From Clostridium thermarum (lineage in GTDB: Bacteria; Bacillota; Clostridia; Clostridiales; Clostridiaceae), in NCBI RefSeq assembly GCF_006351925.1, contig NZ_CP040924.1, forward strand, positions 1,386,001 through 1,450,000: 64,000 nt of DNA, read 5' to 3'. The notes under the pieces are model-generated. The model saw only the letters and a list, made by a program, of their open reading frames with translations, had not been told where the DNA came from and did not search any database. The position numbers and the translations under genes were made by a program. This document shows, piece after piece, positions 38,083-46,515 of this stretch (the stretch's first letter is position 1; each line of letters starts with the position of its first letter).

Positions 38083-40413
38083 ATGAGCTACAATAAAAAA
38101 GTAAGTATTTGCATGATGGTAAAAAATGAAGAAAAAAATCTACATCGCTGCTTGAAAAGCTTAAAGCCAATTATTAATTCAGGACTAGCTGAATTGATTA
38201 TAGTTGATACTGGATCTGATGATAATTCAGTTGATATAGCTAGAGAATATACTGATAAAGTTTACGAACACCCATGGACAAACGACTTTGCTGAAATGCG
38301 GAATATATCTATTTCCTATGCAAGTGGAGAATGGATTTGGATAATGGATGCTGATGAAGAGATAGAGAATCCGGAGGAAATGATAAAGTTATTTCAGAGC
38401 GACTTAGCTAAATATAATACTATTACTATAACCATGAAGAATTATATGGCTACTAATAATGAAATTGAAGAAGATGATTTTAATATATGTATATTAAACA
38501 GAGGGTTTCGAAATAGTAGTGGTTTTAGATATGAGGGGAAAATTCATGAACAGCCAGTAAACAGACCTCCATATTTAAAAAGTGGTATCATTTTTGGACA
38601 CTACGGCTACCTGTGGGATAGTATGGAATTTAGGCAAAGGAAATTTGAAAGAACCACACCAATACTAAAAAAGGAATTGGAGAAAAATCCTAATAATATC
38701 TACTATCAGTTTCAATTGGCAGTATCTTGTGCTATTGTTAATTATGAAGTTGGGTTAACAGAAATGCGAAAAGCCTATGAATTAGTAAAAAAGCTTTCTT
38801 ATAAAGAAAAAGTTAAATATATATATATTTTCGGCATTTATGCAAAAATAGCATATGCAAATAAGAAGTACATTGAGATAATCAAATTTTGTAAAGAAGG
38901 ATTAGAGATAAACAAAGATTATATAGATTTGTGGTATTATTTGGCATTAGCAAATGTGTCTTTAGGGGAGGAAGAAAAAGCTTTAATCTACTTTATAGAG
39001 TATTTAAATTGTAAGGAACATTTTCTAAATACACAGATATCAAGGGATCCTGCATTTACCTTCTATACTTTGGGAGATAATTGTGTAGAATCTGCATTAT
39101 ATAATGTATGTGTAATTTATATAAACAGAGGGGATTTTGATACAGCAGTAAGCTATCTGAATAAAATGAAACCTTCAGAATTAAAATCAAAAATTGTTGC
39201 AAGGGTTGTTGCAGAAGAAAAATGGCAGAATTTATTAGGAATATACTTAATGGAAATAGAAGGCAGTAAAAACTTACTGAAAGGATTTTTTGAGGTATTA
39301 GAAAGTAATAAGTATAGTTTTGAGAAAAAGGTAGCTTTTGCTAAGGATGTAATCCAATTCTATATTTCTAATATTAAGCTAGAGGATGATTATTATCTGC
39401 TTAATATAGTAAGGTTACATGTAGCAAAGAACGAAAAATTTGATAAAGTTACACTGAACAGGATAATGATGATGGACTTTAGTAGTCTTCCAGCTTATTA
39501 CGGGGATATAGTTGCGTATATTATTATTCATGAGTTAGATATTGATATGTTAGTGCCTATAGGAGATAGCATAAATAGATTTATGAAGTATATCATGTCT
39601 AATTATAAAAATATTTATGAACATATTATAAGATATTTACTTAAATATGAAAGTACAGCGGTAATCAAAAAACTCAGAATTTGGATAGCACTAGCAGGAA
39701 ATGTACTAATAGCAGAAAAACTTGATGATGAAACATATAAAGATGTTTTCTTAAAATATATAGAGAAAGGAATAACTTATACACGACAAATTTATAACCC
39801 TGAAGTGTTAAAAGAAGAAGGTCTATATGATGTAAATAGAGGAGAGCATAGGTTCTTTTTGTATTTAGAAAAGGCTTATAGAATAAAAGAAACAGACTTA
39901 AAAGCTTATGTAAAATATCTTAGAAAGGCTTTAAACGAACACCCTATTAAAAAAGGGGTGGAGTTACTTCTCAATGATGCTAAAGTTGAAATAAGTAATA
40001 GTAATAAAAATAATAAATTAAATGAATTTGAAGAATATAAAGTGAAAATTAAGAAAAACATAGATGTATTAATTAATCAAAATATGCTTCAGCAGGCTAG
40101 AGAACTTCTTGCACAATATGAAAATATTGTCAGAAATGACATAGATATTTTCTCTATTAAAGGTGTTATATCTATTATAGAAGGTAAATTTGAGGAAGCT
40201 GAAAAGATTCTATTAAATGGTATATCCATACAGAATGATAATTTTGATTTGCATTATAATTTAGCTTATTTATATGAGATAACAGGTAGGCAGGAAAAGG
40301 CCTTTCAGTATTATACTAAAGCACTTTCTTTTGGAAGGAAAGATATGGTAAGTATAATAAAAGAACGACTTAAAGTTATAGGAGAACAGGAGAATAAAAA
40401 TCTTCAAATGTGA
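38083..40413 (+). CDS. GT2 glycosyltransferase with TPR repeats
   Basis: 776 residues. An N-terminal GT2 domain (about 6-110) has ICMMVKNEEKNLHRCL, the nucleotide-binding VDTGSDDNS and the metal-binding DADEE (D89-E93). The rest is helical; TPR-like units are visible at about 206-240, 284-315 and 690-752 (GKFEEAEKILLNGI, GRQEKAFQYYTKAL). It resembles GT2-TPR proteins that glycosylate peptides or proteins. Its place right after flagellin makes it the best candidate for attaching the first sugar to flagellin Ser/Thr. The ribosome site AGGAGG (38068-38073) serves ATG 38083; TTG 38080 is possible. Substrate is inferred from position only. Confidence 0.82.
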   Translation: MSYNKKVSICMMVKNEEKNLHRCLKSLKPIINSGLAELIIVDTGSDDNSVDIAREYTDKVYEHPWTNDFAEMRNISISYASGEWIWIMDADEEIENPEEMIKLFQSDLAKYNTITITMKNYMATNNEIEEDDFNICILNRGFRNSSGFRYEGKIHEQPVNRPPYLKSGIIFGHYGYLWDSMEFRQRKFERTTPILKKELEKNPNNIYYQFQLAVSCAIVNYEVGLTEMRKAYELVKKLSYKEKVKYIYIFGIYAKIAYANKKYIEIIKFCKEGLEINKDYIDLWYYLALANVSLGEEEKALIYFIEYLNCKEHFLNTQISRDPAFTFYTLGDNCVESALYNVCVIYINRGDFDTAVSYLNKMKPSELKSKIVARVVAEEKWQNLLGIYLMEIEGSKNLLKGFFEVLESNKYSFEKKVAFAKDVIQFYISNIKLEDDYYLLNIVRLHVAKNEKFDKVTLNRIMMMDFSSLPAYYGDIVAYIIIHELDIDMLVPIGDSINRFMKYIMSNYKNIYEHIIRYLLKYESTAVIKKLRIWIALAGNVLIAEKLDDETYKDVFLKYIEKGITYTRQIYNPEVLKEEGLYDVNRGEHRFFLYLEKAYRIKETDLKAYVKYLRKALNEHPIKKGVELLLNDAKVEISNSNKNNKLNEFEEYKVKIKKNIDVLINQNMLQQARELLAQYENIVRNDIDIFSIKGVISIIEGKFEEAEKILLNGISIQNDNFDLHYNLAYLYEITGRQEKAFQYYTKALSFGRKDMVSIIKERLKVIGEQENKNLQM

Positions 40414-40489
40414 TATTAGATAGTGGTTTGTAGATAGGTTTATCTTTTATTTACATGAAGAAATAATTCAAAATATTGGAGTGTTTAAC

Positions 40490-43024
40490 ATGAGAAGATT
40501 TCTACAGAAGCAACTATTAGAGCTTATTTCTAGTATATTTGAGGGAATATCCTATGTCCAAACAAAAAAAAATAAGCCTGAGTCTGCAATTGCTATTTTA
40601 CAGGATTGTTATGACGCTATTTGTTCAATAGATACTACACTTGAGATAGAATTATCGCAAAATCGATTTCTTATATACAAAGAAATATGTGATAGCCTTA
40701 AAGAAATGTTAGAAAGCTTTGCTGTAAGCATAGAAAAACATGAGTCTCTTTCAAATATTTCAAAAAATATAAGAAAACAACTCACTATAATGAGAAATGA
40801 GCTGAAAAAAGAGGAAGAAGTAAGGATTGAAATTGTTTTTATGCCCTACAAAGCATCAATGTGGGATAGTTTAGAAAGTATTTGGAGGGCTGCTAAAGAA
40901 GATCCTGGGTGTGACTGTTATGTTGTACCGATACCATATTATGACAAAGGGCCTGACCAAAGCTTTTCAAAGTATCATTATGAGGGTGGAGATTTTCCGG
41001 CAGATGTCCCAGTAACAAATTATAAAAGTTACGATTTAAGTGTACGCAAGCCAGATATTGTATATATTCATAATCCATATGATGGAGAAAACTTTGTAAC
41101 ATCCGTTGATCCAAATTACTATTCATATGAACTGAAAAAGCATACAGATAAGTTGGTTTATGTTCCTTATTATTCTACTTCCGGCGGTATGAGTGAGGGA
41201 CAAAGATTTTGTTCGGCCTATTATTATGCTGATTATATTATAATGCAAGCAGAAAAATATAGGGGTTTTTTTGATCAGTCCCTGCCAAAGGAAAAATTGC
41301 TGCCTATGGGTTCTCCCAAGTTTGATAGGGTTATAAGAATATGTAATAATCCTCCTGAGCCTCCTGTTACGTGGAAACCTAAATTGGAAGGAAAAAAGGT
41401 TTATTTTTACAATACAAGTATTAGTGGTATGTTAGGCAATACGGAAGTATTTTTGAAAAAAATGAAATATGTGTTTGAGACGTTTGCGGCACATGAAAAT
41501 GTGTGTCTATTATGGAGGCCACACCCCTTACTGGAATCAACACTGGATTCTATGAGACCGCAATATAAACCGATTTATGATAAACTGAAAAGATATTTTA
41601 TTGAAAATAATATCGGCATTTATGATGATACACCAGATGTTACTAATACCATTGCTCTCTCTGATGCTTACATAGGGGATTCTGGAACATCTATTATATC
41701 ACTGTTCGGTATAGTTGGTAAGCCTATATTTGTCTTAAACAATAATATTAATACTCAACCTTCTGAAGAGGACTGGCGTGGTGAAATTGTCAGAGGATTT
41801 AGTATATACCAAAATGATCAATGGTTGATTACACGGGGAAATAAGCTCTATTATTCACCGGATAATAATTATAAATATCAGTATTCCTGCGATTTGTCTG
41901 ATTATGCTTACGGCGATTATTATTCATATGCATTGAATTTCGAGAGTAAAACATATATCTGTCCAAGAAATGCACAGGATATAATAGTCCTTTATAGGAA
42001 CAAAATTAATAAACGTATAAGGTTAAAAAAGTATGTTGAAGGTCCTGGTTCATTTGCAGGGGCTGTAAGATGTGAGAAATACATTTTTTTAATACCATTT
42101 TTTTATCCTGCTATAGTAAGATATAATACTGAAAATGGAGAAATTAGGTATTTAAGTACTAATCTTGACGTTTTTATTGGAATGCGAAACGGAGAAAGGG
42201 TTATAGGTGGATATTGTGTTCATAAGGGATATTTGTTTATAGGCTCTCCTGTAGATAATAGAGTGCTAGCAATTGAAGCTAAAAGCGGAAAGGAACAGAT
42301 TCTGACCACAGGTGCAAGTAATACCTGTGGCTGTATGTCATTAAATTCTGATGGAACTAATTTGTGGTTTATGCCTTTCTCAGGATCTGTCGTAACCAGT
42401 TGGAATCCTGAAACTGGTGAAGTTCGTGAATATTCGGATTTTCCTGAAAGTTTGAAATGCAGACATAATAATTTTGGCTTTGAATGTATGGAACGGCCAT
42501 TCAGCCGTCCTGCCTTTTACGGAGATTATGTCTATTTAGCTCCGTACTGGTCAAACATGTATATAAAGCTTAACAGAGTAACCGGTGAGACCATGGAATG
42601 GAGACCTCCCTTTGACACTCCGGAGTATATAAAGAATGGATACTATTTTTCTTGGTGTAAAAGCTGGTTTGTAAATACTACAGATGAAGAAAAAAAATGT
42701 TATAACATTTTTTCATTTTATGACAGAAAGCTTTATAATATTGATTTGGAAAAAAACACTTATAAAGAAATAAATATAGAATTTAACATAGATGAGTTAA
42801 AGGCGAATGAACCTGGATTTGAAAGAAACTCTGAATGGTTGCAGTATTGCTGCGAAGAAAGTGCCTTTAATTCTCTATCTGATTTTCTTGAGGGAAATAT
42901 AACAGGCAATGAGTTTAATAGAGAAAATCAGATCAGGGCTTATGGAGAAATTGCTGCTAATAATGACGGAACATGCGGTGAAAAGGTTCATGAATTCATA
43001 AAAGAACATTTAGATGAAAAATAG
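40490..43024 (+). CDS. CDP-glycerol-transferase-like enzyme fused to a beta-propeller-like domain
   Basis: 844 residues. A helical N-terminus (1-110) is followed by a GT-B region of the CDP-glycerol:poly(glycerophosphate) transferase type at about 112-430: MGSPKFDRV near 272, LLWRPHPLLEST near 340, YIGDSGTSIISLFGIVGKP near 393. From about 450 to 780 come five or six short repeats with the pattern 'yiFl.P....i...n...GE', e.g. YIFLIPFFYPAIVRYNTENG and YVYLAPYWSNMYIKLNRVTG, suggesting a beta-propeller. Predicted to transfer a CDP-activated polyol or similar phosphate to a glycan. GGAGTG sits 6 bases before ATG 40490. Donor unknown. Confidence 0.75.
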   Translation: MRRFLQKQLLELISSIFEGISYVQTKKNKPESAIAILQDCYDAICSIDTTLEIELSQNRFLIYKEICDSLKEMLESFAVSIEKHESLSNISKNIRKQLTIMRNELKKEEEVRIEIVFMPYKASMWDSLESIWRAAKEDPGCDCYVVPIPYYDKGPDQSFSKYHYEGGDFPADVPVTNYKSYDLSVRKPDIVYIHNPYDGENFVTSVDPNYYSYELKKHTDKLVYVPYYSTSGGMSEGQRFCSAYYYADYIIMQAEKYRGFFDQSLPKEKLLPMGSPKFDRVIRICNNPPEPPVTWKPKLEGKKVYFYNTSISGMLGNTEVFLKKMKYVFETFAAHENVCLLWRPHPLLESTLDSMRPQYKPIYDKLKRYFIENNIGIYDDTPDVTNTIALSDAYIGDSGTSIISLFGIVGKPIFVLNNNINTQPSEEDWRGEIVRGFSIYQNDQWLITRGNKLYYSPDNNYKYQYSCDLSDYAYGDYYSYALNFESKTYICPRNAQDIIVLYRNKINKRIRLKKYVEGPGSFAGAVRCEKYIFLIPFFYPAIVRYNTENGEIRYLSTNLDVFIGMRNGERVIGGYCVHKGYLFIGSPVDNRVLAIEAKSGKEQILTTGASNTCGCMSLNSDGTNLWFMPFSGSVVTSWNPETGEVREYSDFPESLKCRHNNFGFECMERPFSRPAFYGDYVYLAPYWSNMYIKLNRVTGETMEWRPPFDTPEYIKNGYYFSWCKSWFVNTTDEEKKCYNIFSFYDRKLYNIDLEKNTYKEINIEFNIDELKANEPGFERNSEWLQYCCEESAFNSLSDFLEGNITGNEFNRENQIRAYGEIAANNDGTCGEKVHEFIKEHLDEK

Positions 43025-43035
43025 GAGGTAACTGT

Positions 43036-44367
43036 ATGATAAAAGTAATAACTTATGGAACATTCGATTTGTTTCATGAAGGTCATTACAGACTGCTTCA
43101 AAGAGCCAAAGAACTTGGTGATTATCTCATAGTTGGAGTTACCACCGAGGAATATGATCAGACTAGAGGAAAGCTCAATGTAGTTGATTCATTGATGACT
43201 AGAATTGAAAATGTACGTAAATCTGGTTTTGCAGATGAAATTATTATTGAAGCTTCACCAGGACAGAAATTTCGAGATATTAAAAAATATAATATTGATA
43301 TTTTTACTGTGGGTTCAGACTGGATAGGTCAGTTTGATTATCTCAAGGATTATTGTAAAGTTGTGTATCTTGAAAGAACTAAGGATATTTCGAGTACAAT
43401 GCTTCGAACTCAAAATAAGCACATCCAGAGAATTGGGATTATCGGAACTGGGCGTATAGCAGAAAGGTTTATACCGGAAGTAAAGCTTGTAAGCGGTATA
43501 AATGCACAGGGCATATATAATCCTAATATAGAAAGTGCTATAAGATTTGCTGAAAAGTGGCAGATTAATTACTATACTAAACTAGAAGATTTTTTTGACG
43601 CAGTTGACTCTGTTTACATTGCTTCTCCCCACGAAACTCATTATGATTATATAAAAATGGCGCTTAAACATGGGAAGCATGTTCTTTGTGAAAAGCCCAT
43701 GGTTTTGAAAAAGGCACAGGCAGAAGAACTTTTCGCCTATGCAGAAGAGCATAATTTGATACTTTTTGAAGGAATAAAAACAGCATATTGTCCCGGTTTT
43801 AATAAGTTACTGGGAATTGCATGCAGTGGTATGATAGGCAGTATACGCAACGTTGAAGCCTGCTTTACCAAGCTTGAAAGTCCTAGCAGCCGTGAACTTA
43901 CGGACCTAAAATATGGGGGAAGCTTTACTGAACTTGGAAGTTATGTAATGCTTCCTATTTTCAAGATATTTGGCACAGAACCAGAAGATGTAAGATTTGA
44001 TTTAATAAAAGCAGAAAATGGTCTTGATATTTTTACAAAGGCACATTTCAAATATCCAAACGGGCTTGGTACTGCTAGCTGCGGCATTGGAGTTAAATCG
44101 GAAGGTCAACTCATTATATCCGGAACAAAAGGTTATATCATAGTTGAGGCACCATGGTGGAAAACAACTTATTTTGAGGTTCGACATGAAAATCCAAAGG
44201 AAGTGGAAAAGTACTCAGAAAGATTTCTTGGTGACGGCTTGAGATATGAGATTAGCGATTTTCTTTCTATGATAAACGGCAATAGGAAAAGTGATTTCAA
44301 ACTGACACGAAACGATTCAATTGCAATGGCGGAAGTTATGGAAAGTTTTTTAGGGCAACGCAAGTAA
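43036..44367 (+). CDS. fusion: TagD-like cytidylyltransferase + Gfo/Idh/MocA oxidoreductase
   Basis: 443 residues in two parts. Residues 1-128 match glycerol-3-phosphate cytidylyltransferase: YGTFDLFHEGH (HxGH motif) and the ending RTKDISSTMLR. Residues 132-443 match Gfo/Idh/MocA dehydrogenases: IGIIGTGRIAE dinucleotide loop and the CEKPMVLKK motif near 218. One chain would reduce or oxidise a sugar (phosphate) and make its CDP derivative. This recalls CDP-ribitol synthesis, where a cytidylyltransferase and a different type of reductase work together. It is 11 bases behind the CDP-glycerol-transferase-like gene, which may use its product. Product unknown. Confidence 0.82.
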   Translation: MIKVITYGTFDLFHEGHYRLLQRAKELGDYLIVGVTTEEYDQTRGKLNVVDSLMTRIENVRKSGFADEIIIEASPGQKFRDIKKYNIDIFTVGSDWIGQFDYLKDYCKVVYLERTKDISSTMLRTQNKHIQRIGIIGTGRIAERFIPEVKLVSGINAQGIYNPNIESAIRFAEKWQINYYTKLEDFFDAVDSVYIASPHETHYDYIKMALKHGKHVLCEKPMVLKKAQAEELFAYAEEHNLILFEGIKTAYCPGFNKLLGIACSGMIGSIRNVEACFTKLESPSSRELTDLKYGGSFTELGSYVMLPIFKIFGTEPEDVRFDLIKAENGLDIFTKAHFKYPNGLGTASCGIGVKSEGQLIISGTKGYIIVEAPWWKTTYFEVRHENPKEVEKYSERFLGDGLRYEISDFLSMINGNRKSDFKLTRNDSIAMAEVMESFLGQRK

Positions 44368-44422
44368 AATGGCAAAAATCTGGAACTGTTTTATTCAACA
44401 TTATGGATAAAGGAGTGCTTAA

Positions 44423-45631
44423 ATGAAAAAGATATTAGTTTTTGGTGCTAGTGAAAGAATACAAGATAAAATAGATAAATATTTAAATATGGATGAATTA
44501 GAAATTGTTGGCTACATTGATAATAATGCTGCCCTTTGGGGTGAAAAAGTGAATGGTAAAGACATTTTTTCACCAAAACATATACAGTTTAACAATTCAT
44601 ATGATGCTATTTTATTGGGGTCTGTGTATTATGCACCTTTGATGAGAAAACAGATTTTAGATATTAATGACTATTATAAAGATAAAAATTTTATGTTTTT
44701 CGATGAAGAGAGTCTTAAAGAAGCTTTTTATGATCCTAATCTTTTTATTTCTATGGATAGAATGAAATGGATTTATAAAGAACCTGAAAAGATGGAAAGT
44801 ATATTTATAAGAGTATGCAAGCAGTTACCGGAAATGGCAGAGGTTGGAGGATATTCGATTTTATCAGAACAATATAGTAATGGCTGGTGGCGAGGAGTAG
44901 GCAAGTTAATAGCTCATGCGGGGGGAGGATATGTTAATGGTAAAAAGCTTGAATATACAAATTCAAAAGAAGCTTTTTATGAATCCTATGCTAATGGTTT
45001 TAAATATATAGAAGCAGATATAATGGAAACAACTGATGGAAAATTAGTTGCATGTGCATGGTTTCTTCCATATTATGATGGCGAACAAGCTACTTACAAC
45101 CAGTTCTTAGAGAGTTGTAAAATACGAAATTATACTCCAATGGATTTTACTGATTTGATTAATTTTATTGATAAATATTCTGATGTGCATATTGTTCTTG
45201 ATATAAAATCCAGAACAATAGAACATTATAAGCATATGCTGGAGAAAATAGTTTCTATGGTTAAAGACGAGTATAAAAAAGAATATATTTTGCAGCGATT
45301 TGTTGTACAGGTTCATGAAGTACGAACTTTAAATATCGCCAAAACAATTTATCCCTTTAAAGATATTACTTTAACATTATATAGAACACACTGGGATAAA
45401 TTATTAAGACCAAACGAGTTGGCAAAAATGTGTGTTGAAAATAAAATCCCCATAGTTACAATGGGATTTGAAAAGATGAATTATGAATATTTACGTTTTT
45501 TTATAGCTCATAATATTCGAATCTGTATTCATCCTGTTGATACTCTAGCAGATCTAAAAAAAGGAGAGAGCATTGGTGTCGATTCCTTTATAACCAATTG
45601 GCTTTTACCAAGAAATATATTAAAGAACTAA
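44423..45631 (+). CDS. Rossmann-tag protein with glycerophosphodiesterase-like domain
   Basis: 402 residues. Residues 1-100 form the small Rossmann-like domain shared across this island (ILVFGASERIQDKI, VGYIDNNAALWGEKVNG). From about 160 the chain resembles glycerophosphodiester phosphodiesterases: LIAHAGGGYVNG (H165), YTNSKEAFYESYANGFKYIE, EADIMETTDGKLVA (E197, D199) and HIVLDIKSR. The second catalytic His, normally in an 'HDW' or 'HD' motif after the T-D-G-K-L-V-A segment, is replaced (ACAWFL), so hydrolysis may be lost or altered. A role in glycerophosphate-type decoration is inferred. The start follows AAGGAGTG. Confidence 0.7.
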   Translation: MKKILVFGASERIQDKIDKYLNMDELEIVGYIDNNAALWGEKVNGKDIFSPKHIQFNNSYDAILLGSVYYAPLMRKQILDINDYYKDKNFMFFDEESLKEAFYDPNLFISMDRMKWIYKEPEKMESIFIRVCKQLPEMAEVGGYSILSEQYSNGWWRGVGKLIAHAGGGYVNGKKLEYTNSKEAFYESYANGFKYIEADIMETTDGKLVACAWFLPYYDGEQATYNQFLESCKIRNYTPMDFTDLINFIDKYSDVHIVLDIKSRTIEHYKHMLEKIVSMVKDEYKKEYILQRFVVQVHEVRTLNIAKTIYPFKDITLTLYRTHWDKLLRPNELAKMCVENKIPIVTMGFEKMNYEYLRFFIAHNIRICIHPVDTLADLKKGESIGVDSFITNWLLPRNILKN

Positions 45632-45648
45632 ATTGAAAGGACTATACT

Positions 45649-46482
45649 ATGGGTAAAAGTAATAAGATCCATAATCTATCAGTTAATGAAATAAAGAAAT
45701 TGCAAAACATAGAACTAGAACTCCTAATTGAGTTCGACAGAATCTGTAGAAAACACAATATTACTTATAGTATTGATGGCGGTACCTTGCTTGGTGCAGT
45801 AAGACATGGTGGATTTATTCCATGGGACGATGATGCTGATGTAATTTTAAATCGTAAAGAATATGAAAAATTTCTTTTGGTAGTGGACCAAGAGTTAAAT
45901 AAAGATAAATTTTATTTTCAGGATTTAAACAGAACAACAGGTTATAGATGGGGATATGGAAAATTACGACGGGCAAACACAGAATTTGTTCGTTTAAATC
46001 AAGAGTATATGCCTTATGAACAAGGGATTTTTCTAGATGTATTTGTTTGTGATAATGTTCCAGATAATTACCTATTACGCTGTATATGCAATTTTAACTC
46101 TTTTATTTTTCGAAAAATATTCTACTCAAAAGTAGGAAAGCATACTGCAGTTGGAATAGACAAACTGATTTATAGAATATTAGAACTAATCCCTGAAAAG
46201 TCAATAAAAAAAATATACGCTAAATATGTTAAGTTTCGTAATATGAAAAGTACTGAAATGGTCAAGTGTCTAACATTCCCAGCTTGTAATCGTGTTTATG
46301 GGTATAAGCGAAAATGGTATGAGGATACTATTGATATGAAGTTTGAAGGTATAACGCTAAGAGCTTGTCGCGATTATGATGAATATTTAAGGTTTCTTTA
46401 TGGTGATTATTTAAAACTACCTCCAGTAGAAAAACGAAAGGTTCATCCTGTGTCAAAGCTTAGATTTCCTGAAGACAAATAA
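45649..46482 (+). CDS. LicD family protein
   Basis: 277 residues. The LicD signature is clear: YSIDGGTLLGAVRHGGFIPWDDDADVIL at about 38-65 (given here only in outline: GGTLLGAVR, IPWDDDADV), followed by the rest of the nucleotidyltransferase-like fold. LicD-type proteins transfer phosphocholine or other phospho-substituents from CDP donors to cell-surface glycans. The neighbouring gene encodes a LicC-like cytidylyltransferase domain, so a CDP-linked group made there is the obvious candidate donor. Cytosolic. The ribosome site GAAAGGA is about 10 bases before ATG. Confidence 0.88.
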   Translation: MGKSNKIHNLSVNEIKKLQNIELELLIEFDRICRKHNITYSIDGGTLLGAVRHGGFIPWDDDADVILNRKEYEKFLLVVDQELNKDKFYFQDLNRTTGYRWGYGKLRRANTEFVRLNQEYMPYEQGIFLDVFVCDNVPDNYLLRCICNFNSFIFRKIFYSKVGKHTAVGIDKLIYRILELIPEKSIKKIYAKYVKFRNMKSTEMVKCLTFPACNRVYGYKRKWYEDTIDMKFEGITLRACRDYDEYLRFLYGDYLKLPPVEKRKVHPVSKLRFPEDK

Positions 46483-46515
46483 AATAAATAAATCAGATTT
46501 ATAGGAGGATTTGAA

